Source of the DNA: JAFGPJ01 sp964439135
GTDB taxonomy: Bacteria > Planctomycetota > Phycisphaerae > Sedimentisphaerales > Anaerobacaceae
Direction of reading: 5' to 3'
Length of the DNA stretch: 22,260 nt
Assembly: GCA_964439135.1 (NCBI GenBank)
Contig: CAYTNN010000057.1
Location: forward strand, 1-22,260
Each line of letters starts with the position of its first letter. The stretch's first letter is position 1. The position numbers were made by a program, and so were the translations under genes. This document shows positions 7,952-15,457 of this stretch, in pieces. The notes below the pieces were generated by a model. It worked only from the letters and a program-made list of their open reading frames with translations, made no database searches and was not told the origin of the DNA.

Positions 7952-7980
7952 TTGACTTTGATACCGTTTCCGGCGATAAT
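7952..7980 (+). promoter_or_regulatory. Near-consensus sigma-70 promoter for the BRCT-like protein gene
   Basis: TTGACT (7952-7957) and GATAAT (7975-7980) are spaced by 17 bp. The predicted start near 7987 leaves a leader of about 50 nt with an AAGGAG ribosome-binding site at 8023-8028, 8 bp before the ATG at 8037. It follows a T7 run (7944-7950). Confidence 0.7.
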
Positions 7981-8036
7981 ATGTTATCTAAACAAGCTTT
8001 TAGGGTGATTTTCAATATTTCTAAGGAGTTTTTATT

Positions 8037-9473
8037 ATGCCAGCACGCAGGAGAAAGCAGAGCAACGCTATGCTCTACACTCTAATAACCTTTGTTGGGC
8101 TTTTTATTGCTACAACAACGGTTGCGGTTATCTACTATGTCAAAGCTGAAGAGTATAAGACAGCCGAGGCCGACCTGGATCGAGAAATGAACAATATAGC
8201 CACCAAAAGAGAACGTGATGCATGGGGAACAATAGTAGGAACAAAACTACCAAATAAAACATGGCTCGGGACAATGGTCGATTATTTTGATAAAACCGTT
8301 TCTCTGGTCGCAGGCGGAGTGGCTGAGCCAACATCGGCCGAAGTCAAAGTCAACAACAGCAATACGGAAGTTACTAACGTCCTCGAACTGGCTAAGCAGC
8401 ATATTACTATTGGGGACCCAAACACAACAGGTCTCATCCAAATAGTCCGGGGATTAAAAGCTGAGCTGGACAAAACCATAAATGCAAAACTTGAAACCCA
8501 GAAGCAACTCGCTGATCTGCAAACAAGATTTGAAAACGCGGACAAAGCCAATTTCGAAAAAGAACAAACATTGTTAGCTGAAAAAGATACATTACTACTG
8601 CAGCTTGCTGAGGATAAACAAAGACGTGAGGAGCTTTCAGCACTATTGGAACAAACAACAGGAGAGCAGGTTAAAACTCTCAGGGATGACTTACAGCAGG
8701 CCAGTGATGAACTGAATGCATCAAATGATGATCTGTTGAAGACCCGGGAACAATTGAAAGTCGCTCAGGATGACCTGAAGAGCGAAAAGGAAAAGCTAAG
8801 CAAGATTGAACCGGGGCCAAACCGTGAAGTGCTCGCTTATGAGCCCGATGGACATATAATATTAATTGACGACCAGGCCCAGGTAGTTCATCTGAATATC
8901 GGCATCGATGACCACGTTTATCAGGGATTAACACTTACCGTTTATGACCGAGGTACATCTATCCCGGAGGACGGCAAGGGAAAAGCCGAAATTGAAGTAT
9001 TTGATGTGGCAAAAACTTATTCAGCAGCAAGAATTACCCAATCGGAACTAAAAAAACCTATCTTGCAGGGAGATATTGTTGCAAATCTAATTTGGGACAC
9101 CGACAGGACAAATGTATTTGTGATCGCCGGTGACTTCGACCTCGATAATGATGGAATGATTGATTACAACGGCGCCGACAAGATAAAAACACTAATCGAA
9201 AAATGGGGCGGCAAAGTTGACAATGCCATCTCCATTGACACGGACTTCCTCGTACTCGGCAAGCAGCCACAAGTTCTCCAAAAACCGACCCTTGACGAAC
9301 TGGACATAGACCCAAGGGCAATGGATGTATACAACGCCTCGCTACAACGGCTCAACCGCTACAATGGGCTTCGGGACCAGGCACAGACGCTATGGATCCC
9401 GGTATTCACGTACGAGAGGTTCCTGTTTTTTATCGGTTATAAAGGTCATATCGGCCAGGCCGGCGCTTTTTAG
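8037..9473 (+). CDS. Membrane-anchored coiled-coil protein with a BRCT-like domain
   Basis: This 478-residue protein is not one I can name. A short basic N-terminus (MPARRRKQ) precedes one TM helix (about 11-34); by the positive-inside rule the rest should lie outside the cytoplasmic membrane. A long heptad-rich coiled coil spans about 136-257. A beta-rich domain at about 262-355 contains DGHIILIDDQAQVVHLNIG, GLTLTVYD and a GDIV end, resembling FlgT C-terminal-like barrels. Residues about 360-412 (FVIAG, LIEKWGGKV, TDFLVLGKQP) match the BRCT pattern of bacterial ligase LigA. Inside this domain the stretch DLDNDGMID looks like an EF-hand or dockerin calcium loop. The stop overlaps that of nnrE by 4 bp, tail-to-tail. 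Function unknown; a structural or scaffold role is inferred. Confidence 0.8.
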   Translation: MPARRRKQSNAMLYTLITFVGLFIATTTVAVIYYVKAEEYKTAEADLDREMNNIATKRERDAWGTIVGTKLPNKTWLGTMVDYFDKTVSLVAGGVAEPTSAEVKVNNSNTEVTNVLELAKQHITIGDPNTTGLIQIVRGLKAELDKTINAKLETQKQLADLQTRFENADKANFEKEQTLLAEKDTLLLQLAEDKQRREELSALLEQTTGEQVKTLRDDLQQASDELNASNDDLLKTREQLKVAQDDLKSEKEKLSKIEPGPNREVLAYEPDGHIILIDDQAQVVHLNIGIDDHVYQGLTLTVYDRGTSIPEDGKGKAEIEVFDVAKTYSAARITQSELKKPILQGDIVANLIWDTDRTNVFVIAGDFDLDNDGMIDYNGADKIKTLIEKWGGKVDNAISIDTDFLVLGKQPQVLQKPTLDELDIDPRAMDVYNASLQRLNRYNGLRDQAQTLWIPVFTYERFLFFIGYKGHIGQAGAF

Positions 9474-10159
9474 CGGGTGGCTATCCCAATCGAGGCAACA
9501 AAAATCTCGCCTGTGTATTGAGGTGCGTTTGCAGAGACAAAGCCCTTCTTGACTGCGGCAAAAGTTACCGTCCATGCGGCCCGAATCGCCCCGCCGAGCG
9601 GCTCACCGGCATCACAATCCAGCCCGGACGGAATATCCACAGCCAGAACGGGGCTGTTGCAGGCGTTGATGCTTTCTATTAATCGTCTGTACTCATCGCT
9701 CAATTGTCCTCTTAATCCCGTGCCGAAAATGCTATCAACAATTACGCCGGCGCCGGTGCTAAAACGCTCTACCTCGCCGGCGATATCCCCGCCAGACGGA
9801 TTAAGCAGTTCGACGGACCGGCCCATCCGCTCCAAAATGTCCAGGTTTATCTTTGCATCGCCTTTGATTTTATTTCGATCTCCGCACACGACCACAGCCA
9901 CTTGAACGCCGCGATTGATCAGGTGCCGGGCAATCACATACCCGTCCCCGCCGTTGTTTCCGGTCCCGCAGAATATACAGACCTTCGGCTGGACAACATC
10001 TTTAAGCTTGTCTTCGATCAGCTCGGCACAACTGCGTCCGGCATTTTCCATCAGGACCACACCCGCTATGCCGAGGGTATCGATCGCCCATGCATCGAAT
10101 GCGCGAACCTCGTCCCTGGTCATTACAACACATTTCTTATCCGGCGAATACCTTTCCAT
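9470..10159 (-). CDS. nnrE: NAD(P)H-hydrate epimerase (YjeF N-terminal domain)
   Basis: This 229-residue protein epimerises damaged R-NAD(P)HX to the S form, so that a separate dehydratase can repair it. It is the YjeF N domain only: the NnrD kinase-like dehydratase half usually fused in E. coli is absent and not seen in this window. The nucleotide loop CGTGNNGGDG is at 64-73, the catalytic region VIVDSIFGTGLRG at 139-151 (Asp142), and VDIPSGLDCD at 174-183. The ATG at 10159 has no Shine-Dalgarno and lies only about 2 bp from the predicted transcription start. Family proteins usually begin near VMTRDEVRAFDAWAI, so Met13 (10123) is a serious alternative start. Confidence 0.92.
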   Translation of the reverse strand: MERYSPDKKCVVMTRDEVRAFDAWAIDTLGIAGVVLMENAGRSCAELIEDKLKDVVQPKVCIFCGTGNNGGDGYVIARHLINRGVQVAVVVCGDRNKIKGDAKINLDILERMGRSVELLNPSGGDIAGEVERFSTGAGVIVDSIFGTGLRGQLSDEYRRLIESINACNSPVLAVDIPSGLDCDAGEPLGGAIRAAWTVTFAAVKKGFVSANAPQYTGEIFVASIGIATR

Positions 10160-10167
10160 AGCTGAGC

Positions 10168-10195
10168 ATTATACACCGCAGAGCAGAACTGTCAA
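10168..10195 (-). promoter_or_regulatory. Promoter for nnrE (minus strand)
   Basis: On the minus strand TTGACA (10195-10190) and TATAAT (10173-10168) are both perfect consensus hexamers with a 16-bp spacer. Initiation about 7 bp downstream gives a start near 10161, just 2 nt before the annotated ATG. The transcript would therefore be leaderless, or translation starts at Met13. The -35 forms half of a perfect palindrome shared with the surE promoter. Confidence 0.75.
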
Positions 10196-10224
10196 TTGAC
10201 AAAATCCTAGAAGCCGTTTACAAT
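10196..10224 (+). promoter_or_regulatory. Promoter for surE (plus strand)
   Basis: TTGACA (10196-10201) and TACAAT (10219-10224) are separated by exactly 17 bp, with 11 of 12 consensus bases. The predicted start near 10231 gives a leader of about 57 nt. The -35 box directly abuts the nnrE -35 box, together forming the 12-bp palindrome TGTCAATTGACA (10190-10201). Confidence 0.78.
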
Positions 10225-10287
10225 GCCCGGCTGTTGGCATTGCAGCCTGTGCTGCTACCGGTTTAAAAAAAGTGTAAAGTAATCTAT

Positions 10288-11031
10288 ATGAACATACTAT
10301 TGACAAATGACGATGGCATTTTCGCGCCGGGCCTTGCTGCAATTTATAAAGAGTTGGTCGGGATCGGGAATGTTACGGTGGTTGCGCCTTCCGACGGCCA
10401 ATCCGGCGCCAGCCACAGCATTACCTTCGCTGAGCCGCTGGTTTGCAACAAGGTTGACATCAACGGCCTGTTCACAGGTTTCAGCGTCCAGGGCTCCCCC
10501 GCCGATTGCGTTAAACTGGCAATAATGCAGCTCCACGAGGAACCGATAGACCTTCTCGTTGCCGGCATAAACAATGGAGCCAACGCGGGAATCAATGTTT
10601 ATTACTCCGGGACGGTCGCCGCGGCGATGGAGGGTGCGTTTCTGAAAATCCCGGCCGTCGCGTTGAGTCTCTCCAGGGAAGAGCACATGGATTTTGAGCA
10701 AGCCGCCAGGCATTGTGTCGAAGTCCTCAAGAAGCTCATGCCGGTCAAAAAGGGTAACGTAATCAATATTAATATCCCTGAACTGTCGAAAGGCCGGCCG
10801 AAAGGTGTGAGAGTCGTGCCGCACTCCAGCAAAGGGTTCGACGAATATTACATCCGGCAGGTAAATGAACTGGGACAGACTGTCTTTCAACTGGCCGGCG
10901 GCTCCCATCTGCTCGACGAGAGCCCGACCGATACGACATCTTTGGCGGAAGATTTCATAACAGTAACGGCACTGATTCCCGATATGACGGACCACCGGAA
11001 AACAAGCGAGCTTCAGAAAATAAAGTGGTGA
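10288..11031 (+). CDS. surE: 5'/3'-nucleotidase SurE
   Basis: This 247-residue protein is a metal-dependent survival-protein phosphatase that dephosphorylates nucleoside 5'- and 3'-monophosphates. The metal ligands are visible: the Asp8-Asp9 pair in LLTNDDG, Ser39 in DGQSGASHSIT, and an Asn in GINNGANAG (93-100). Length is normal. Only a weak A/G-rich stretch precedes the ATG, so ribosome binding is poor by sequence. The stop codon is embedded in the left arm of an inverted repeat at 11028-11056. It is divergent from nnrE, and both are metabolite-repair or salvage functions. Confidence 0.95.
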   Translation: MNILLTNDDGIFAPGLAAIYKELVGIGNVTVVAPSDGQSGASHSITFAEPLVCNKVDINGLFTGFSVQGSPADCVKLAIMQLHEEPIDLLVAGINNGANAGINVYYSGTVAAAMEGAFLKIPAVALSLSREEHMDFEQAARHCVEVLKKLMPVKKGNVININIPELSKGRPKGVRVVPHSSKGFDEYYIRQVNELGQTVFQLAGGSHLLDESPTDTTSLAEDFITVTALIPDMTDHRKTSELQKIKW

Positions 11032-11056
11032 ACTGTTCTGTCCGTGTGCAGTTCAC
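11028..11056 (+). terminator. Hairpin at the surE stop, possible terminator without a U-tract
   Basis: GTGAACTG (11028-11035) and CAGTTCAC (11049-11056) form a perfect 8-bp stem with a 13-nt loop. The surE TGA (11029-11031) is inside the left arm. No T-run follows, so it is not a classical intrinsic terminator. It could protect the 3' end, attenuate read-through into tdh, or bind a protein as a dyad. Confidence 0.4.
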
Positions 11057-11126
11057 GAGTGCAGATAAGTATAAGAAACAACTGTGTCGTAGTCTTTCAT
11101 TTTGCGCAAATTGAGGAAAAGAATCG

Positions 11127-12155
11127 ATGAAAGCATTGACGAAAAAGAAGCCCGAACCCGGGTTGTGGATGGAAGATGTCCCTGTCCCTGAAGTCGGCAG
11201 CAACGACGTTCTGATCAAGATTCAAAAAGCGGCGATCTGCGGCACCGACATTCATATTTTCAACTGGGACCGCTGGTCCCAAAAGACCATCAAGACCCCG
11301 CTGGTCATCGGCCACGAATTCGTCGGCACTGTCGAGAAGATAGGCAACAACGTGCATGATGTCGAGCTGGGCGAAGTGGTCAGCGGCGAAGGACATATCG
11401 TCTGCGGTCGCTGTCGGAATTGCCTGGCCGGACGAAGGCATCTCTGCACCGACCCGAAATGTATCGGTGTGAATCGAAACGGGGCTTTCGCCGAATACTT
11501 GTCTATACCGGTCACCAACATCTGGCATTGTGACACCAGCATCCCGAAAGACGTGCTGGCCTGCTTCGACCCGTTTGGAAACGCGGTTCACACGACGCTG
11601 TCGTATGACCTGGTTGGCGAGGATGTGCTGATAACCGGGGCCGGCCCTATCGGGTGCATGGCCGTCGCCGTGGCTAAACATGCCGGCGCACGCTACGTCG
11701 TGATTACAGACGTCAATCCCTATCGCCTGGAGCTGGCTAAGAAAATGGGGCCTACTTTGACGCTGGATGTCCGAAGCCAGAGTATTGAAGAGGCCGCTAA
11801 GAAGCTCAAAATGAAAGAAGGATTCGACGTCGGCCTGGAAATGTCGGGAAATCCGCAGGCGTTTAAGGATATGCTCGCGAACATGTGCCACGGCGGCAAA
11901 ATCGCACTGCTGGGAATCATGCCGGAGACTGCCATCGACTGGGATTATGTCGTCTTCAACGGTCTGACAATCAAAGGCATCTACGGCAGGGAAATGTTCG
12001 AGACCTGGTACAAGGCCACAATGATGATTCAGGGCGGAATGGATCTGAAACCTCTGATTACTCACCGCTTCGGCTACACAGAATACTCAAAGGCCTTCGA
12101 AGTTATGCGATCGGGCGAATCGGGAAAGGTGATTCTTGATTGGACGCAGGAATAA
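11127..12155 (+). CDS. tdh: L-threonine 3-dehydrogenase
   Basis: This 342-residue zinc medium-chain dehydrogenase oxidises L-threonine to 2-amino-3-ketobutyrate with NAD+. The catalytic zinc site uses Cys38 (ICGTDIHIFNWD) and His63-Glu64 (GHEFVG). The structural zinc cysteines are 93, 96, 99 and 107 (CGRCRNCLAGRRHLC). The Rossmann glycines are GAGPIG (171-176). GTDxHIFxWD and DPFGNAVHT are typical of Tdh rather than sorbitol dehydrogenase. GAGG sits 10 bp before the ATG. A perfect 10-bp palindrome TTTGCGCAAA (11101-11110) lies in the leader and may be an operator. It is followed after 35 bp by kbl, whose product uses its unstable ketoacid. Confidence 0.96.
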   Translation: MKALTKKKPEPGLWMEDVPVPEVGSNDVLIKIQKAAICGTDIHIFNWDRWSQKTIKTPLVIGHEFVGTVEKIGNNVHDVELGEVVSGEGHIVCGRCRNCLAGRRHLCTDPKCIGVNRNGAFAEYLSIPVTNIWHCDTSIPKDVLACFDPFGNAVHTTLSYDLVGEDVLITGAGPIGCMAVAVAKHAGARYVVITDVNPYRLELAKKMGPTLTLDVRSQSIEEAAKKLKMKEGFDVGLEMSGNPQAFKDMLANMCHGGKIALLGIMPETAIDWDYVVFNGLTIKGIYGREMFETWYKATMMIQGGMDLKPLITHRFGYTEYSKAFEVMRSGESGKVILDWTQE

Positions 12156-12190
12156 AAAGCGGCTAAAATCACAATAGCGAGGGACAAAGT

Positions 12191-13375
12191 ATGTTTGGCC
12201 GAATGAAATCTCATATAGCTGAAGAACTCAAGCAAATCAGTGACAACGGACTCTACAAGGCTGAACGCATAATTACGAGCCCGCAGGATGCCATGATTAC
12301 GATACAGACAGGCCGGAAAGTTCTCAACTTATGCGCAAACAATTATCTGGGCCTGGCCGACCATCCCGATGTCGTTCGAGCCGCCCGGGACAGCTATGCC
12401 AAATGGGGGTACGGCCTGTCTTCGGTGCGCTTTATCTGCGGCACACAAGAGGTGCATAAAGAATTAGAAAAGAAAATCTCCGAATTTCTCGGCACAGAAG
12501 ATACAATCCTTTACTCCTGCTGCTTCGACGCCAATACGGGACTGTTCGAGACCTTACTTTCAGCCGAGGATGCCATAATCAGCGACCAGCTCAATCACGC
12601 CAGCATTATCGACGGCATTCGCCTCTGCAAGGCCCAGCGTCTGCGATTCAAAAATTCCGACATGCAGGATCTGGAAGAAAATTTGCAGCAAGCCCAATCG
12701 GCGCGATTTCGTATGATTGCGACCGACGGCGTATTCTCGATGGATGGAACGATAGCGAAGCTGGACCGGATCTGTGAGCTTGCCGAAAAATACGATGCGC
12801 TGGTCATGGTGGACGACTCGCATGCGACCGGCGTGTTAGGCAAACGCGGTCGCGGGGCTACCGAGCACTGCGGCGTCATGGGACGCGTCGATATCATCAC
12901 CGGAACGCTCGGCAAAGCTCTCGGCGGGGCCAGCGGTGGCTTCACCAGCGGAAGAAAAGAAATCATCGAGCTGCTCCGCCAGAGATCACGTCCTTATCTG
13001 TTCAGCAATACGCTGGCGCCGGCCATCGCCGCGACCTCGCTCAAGGTATTGGAGATGTTAATGGCTTCGACGGAACTGCGTGATAAGCTCGCTGATAACA
13101 CCATCTATTTCAGGCGGCAAATCGCCGGACTCGGTTTAGACGTTATTCCCGGCGAGCATCCCATCGTCCCGATTATGCTCGGCGATGCCGTCCTGGCCCA
13201 GAAGATGGCAGAGAAACTCCTAACGGAAGGTGTTTACGTCATAGGATTTTCTTATCCCGTCGTTCCCACAGGGGCGGCACGAATTCGAACGCAAATATCC
13301 GCCGCACACAGCACCGACGACCTGGACTTCGCCATCGAGAAAATCGACAAGGTTAAACGAGTTCTCGGAATATAG
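12191..13375 (+). CDS. kbl: 2-amino-3-ketobutyrate CoA ligase (glycine C-acetyltransferase)
   Basis: This 394-residue PLP enzyme of the alpha-oxoamine synthase family splits 2-amino-3-ketobutyrate with CoA into glycine and acetyl-CoA. The PLP lysine is Lys242 in GTLGKALGG. The cofactor aspartate lies in MVDDSHATG (206-213), and NHAS (135-138) supplies a ring-stacking histidine. The close coupling to tdh (35 bp) makes kbl the right call over the related AONS (BioF) or serine palmitoyltransferase. Together the two genes form the threonine-to-glycine route. No obvious terminator follows the stop. Confidence 0.95.
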   Translation: MFGRMKSHIAEELKQISDNGLYKAERIITSPQDAMITIQTGRKVLNLCANNYLGLADHPDVVRAARDSYAKWGYGLSSVRFICGTQEVHKELEKKISEFLGTEDTILYSCCFDANTGLFETLLSAEDAIISDQLNHASIIDGIRLCKAQRLRFKNSDMQDLEENLQQAQSARFRMIATDGVFSMDGTIAKLDRICELAEKYDALVMVDDSHATGVLGKRGRGATEHCGVMGRVDIITGTLGKALGGASGGFTSGRKEIIELLRQRSRPYLFSNTLAPAIAATSLKVLEMLMASTELRDKLADNTIYFRRQIAGLGLDVIPGEHPIVPIMLGDAVLAQKMAEKLLTEGVYVIGFSYPVVPTGAARIRTQISAAHSTDDLDFAIEKIDKVKRVLGI

Positions 13376-13426
13376 CACAACATTCATCTCCGAACAAAAA
13401 ATCCGATAATTAATTACCCGCCCAAC

Positions 13427-13455
13427 TTGACTTGTCTCTTCAAATTCAGTATAAT
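13427..13455 (+). promoter_or_regulatory. Strong sigma-70 promoter for the pseudopilin gene
   Basis: TTGACT (13427-13432) and a perfect TATAAT (13450-13455) are separated by exactly 17 bp. Initiation near 13462 leaves a leader of about 147 nt before the ATG at 13609. The leader contains a 6-bp hairpin (AAGATG 13505-13510, CATCTT 13519-13524) and ends with a GGGAAGGAAG ribosome-binding site. Confidence 0.75.
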
Positions 13456-13608
13456 ATAGGAAATTGAGCTAAAAAAACCAAAAAAATGGAATAAGTAGAA
13501 CACAAAGATGTTTTTGCGCATCTTGATTCTTGGGTAGCAGATATATAAAAATATTGCTAATATTGATTCTCCACTATTAGTAAATGCATTTTCATAGGGA
13601 AGGAAGTA

Positions 13609-14367
13609 ATGAAAACAAAAGCTTTTACCTTGATTGAGTTGTTGGTCGTTATCGCAATTATCGCTGTCCTGATGGCAATTATCATGCCTTCCTTGAGAGC
13701 AGTCAGAGATCAAGCCAAGCGCGTACATTGCGTCAGTAATGTGAAAACCCTCTCCCTGGGGTGGTTCATGTACAAGGACGAGAACGACGATAATCTGGTG
13801 CCGGGCGATACCGACCCCGGCAACTGGGTTCTGCGTCCGGCGGATGGCAGTACTGTCGAGCAAAAGAAACAAGCTATCCGAGATGGACTACTTTTTCCTT
13901 ACGTTGGCAAGGCTGTGGATGTGTATGCATGCCCCGCCGACGATAGAGACAAGAATCCAGAACAATACACCTTTCGAAGCTACTCGATTGCCGGCGGCGC
14001 TAATGGAGAGGAATGGAGCGGGTACGACATGGCCAAGAAATATGCCGAATTATACAGACCTGCGACAAGATATATCTTTGTCGAAGAGATTGATCCCAGA
14101 GGATACAACGTTGGCTCATGGCAGATGAATCCCGGACCGAAAACATGGGTTGATCCGGTCGCCATGTGGCATAATAAACAAAGCACCCTTGGATTCGCCG
14201 ACGGTCACGCGGAGATGCACAGATGGATCGACGATCACTTTATTGAGTGGAACCTCCAGGCCATGGATCCCGGCACGCCATTCTCTTTCAACTTGACCCC
14301 TCCGGCTAATGAGCGCGAAGACATTGAATATATGGCGAAGGGCTTCCCATATAAAAGCCTAAACTAA
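13609..14367 (+). CDS. Type II secretion/type IV pilin-like pseudopilin (prepilin N-terminal methylation motif)
   Basis: This 252-residue protein begins MKTKA/FTLIELLVVIAII. That is a 5-residue leader with the prepilin peptidase site before Phe6, the conserved Glu at mature position 5, and a hydrophobic helix to about residue 28. The soluble domain has scattered acidic and tryptophan-rich stretches and ends with a FADGHAEMHRW segment, the C-terminal pattern common in planctomycetal GspG-like pseudopilins. Such genes occur in large orphan families in these bacteria, away from complete secretion operons, and none of the secretion machinery is here. It is followed by a small membrane protein gene after 34 bp, probably in the same transcript. 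Its specific role is unknown. Confidence 0.88.
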   Translation: MKTKAFTLIELLVVIAIIAVLMAIIMPSLRAVRDQAKRVHCVSNVKTLSLGWFMYKDENDDNLVPGDTDPGNWVLRPADGSTVEQKKQAIRDGLLFPYVGKAVDVYACPADDRDKNPEQYTFRSYSIAGGANGEEWSGYDMAKKYAELYRPATRYIFVEEIDPRGYNVGSWQMNPGPKTWVDPVAMWHNKQSTLGFADGHAEMHRWIDDHFIEWNLQAMDPGTPFSFNLTPPANEREDIEYMAKGFPYKSLN

Positions 14368-14401
14368 CCCTCGGTATCTGCTCAAGATAAGAGGTCAGGA
14401 T

Positions 14402-14977
14402 ATGTTCGATATTTTTGAGCAGCCATGGACATTGCTGGGTGCGGCAGTTCTTGTTTTATTCGGAATGCTGACGTTCCGCAGCTTTTGTCCTGAAAAACGC
14501 CGTTGGTGGCAGTTACTTATACCGATTTTTTTAATTGCGGCTGCTTTCGGCGCGGATATGCTTGTCCAAACCGACACCGAGAAAATCAATGCCATAATTA
14601 AAACCGCAATCAAAGCAGTCCAGCAGGAAGATTGCAGTGCAATTGAGGCTGTTATTGCCAATAATTACAGCGACTCGTATCACAGCACAAAAAAACACTT
14701 GCTGGACCACTGCAGGAGGGAGCTGTCAAAACCTTTAGTCGATAAAGGCAAAAAGACCGGCCTGCTGATAGACATATCGGACTCGAATGCAACTGCAATT
14801 CTATTTGCGGTGATAATTTTTGATAAAAACAGTTACATCTCCCAAAACTACAAATCGTTTCTCCTGGTAAAGGCCAGGCTGTCCCTCCGGAAACAACCTG
14901 ATAAAAAATGGCTTATCAACCGCATCGAAATACTTGAACTTGACCGGCTGCCGACCAAATGGAACAGTATCAGATAA
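14402..14977 (+). CDS. Two-TM protein with a soluble NTF2-like tail, unknown function
   Basis: I do not recognise this 191-residue protein by name. Two hydrophobic helices (about 10-25 and 38-54) are joined by a short basic loop, CPEKRRWW. The remaining ~135 residues read like a small alpha/beta fold: a helix with IKTAIKAVQQEDCSAIEAVI, then beta-rich segments ending KKWLINRIEILELDRLP. The repeated-use helix followed by a curved sheet, and WLINRIEI at the end, resemble NTF2/SnoaL-like lumenal domains; this is a tentative fold guess. AGGA precedes the ATG. It lies 34 bp after the pseudopilin. Confidence 0.7.
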   Translation: MFDIFEQPWTLLGAAVLVLFGMLTFRSFCPEKRRWWQLLIPIFLIAAAFGADMLVQTDTEKINAIIKTAIKAVQQEDCSAIEAVIANNYSDSYHSTKKHLLDHCRRELSKPLVDKGKKTGLLIDISDSNATAILFAVIIFDKNSYISQNYKSFLLVKARLSLRKQPDKKWLINRIEILELDRLPTKWNSIR

Positions 14978-15372
14978 GCAAGAAACAATACCAAAGCAAC
15001 CCGGCGAATGCAGCATTCATAAAACAACCAGACAATTTGAATGTAATATAGCAAAGTTGGTACTGCAATTTGCCGATAGGGGAAGGGTGCAGCCACTGTA
15101 GCTGAAGTTAATGGGAAATCAAATATGACGTTTGCCAGATTCAAAAAACAAATATTACCTTTGAAGCCAAAGCTGTTCGCCATTCGCTGGTATCCAAGCT
15201 GCAGAAGCTGCGTGCATCCGGGCAGCAGAACAATCAGTCCTCAGCAAATGCCGCCCTTAATGGTCCGCAAGGCCGAATGGCGCCGTTAAAACCAATCGTT
15301 GCCCCTCTACATCAGCCCCTATTTCCCCTTACAATCTCATCCAGCGGTTACTTCTATACAGAGCCGACAGCT
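14978..15372. other. Gene-poor interval with a possible coding relic
   Basis: No convincing gene is present. A short ATG frame at 15125-15289 (54 codons) has no good ribosome-binding site. A neighbouring frame stays open for about 110 codons from roughly 15107 to 15445 without a usable start and with protein-like composition (for example SKLQKLRASGQQNN). A frameshifted or decayed gene is possible, but chance is not excluded. A small perfect hairpin, GAATG-CAG-CATTC, lies at 15006-15018. Confidence 0.4.
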
Positions 15373-15413
15373 AAAAAATCAGGGCCTATACCTATGCCGA
15401 ATGGTATAAGCCC
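15373..15413 (-). terminator. Rho-independent terminator of the LamG gene
   Basis: Read on the minus strand, an 11-bp stem (GGGCTTATACC pairing with GGTATAGGCCC, one G-T wobble) closes a 10-nt loop. After two or three bases it is followed by a run of six T (plus-strand A run at 15373-15378). It begins about 45 bp past the LamG protein stop, as expected for its transcript end. Confidence 0.85.
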
Positions 15414-15457
15414 CGAATTCATACTGATCCTGTCTTCTTTTTAAGGAGAAGGCGCGT

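Noticed and set aside
7804..8085. Plus-strand open frame across the HAD 3' end and the downstream spacer
   Set aside because: It overlaps a well-supported HAD gene, crosses a near-consensus promoter and runs into the coiled-coil protein gene in another frame; composition is not protein-like.
11097..12065. Minus-strand 322-codon open frame opposite tdh
   Set aside because: The zinc and Rossmann motifs of Tdh prove the plus frame; the antisense frame shows no family features.
13414..13872. Minus-strand open frame before the pseudopilin
   Set aside because: It overlaps the pseudopilin N-terminus and a strong plus-strand promoter, and has no ribosome-binding site or motif.
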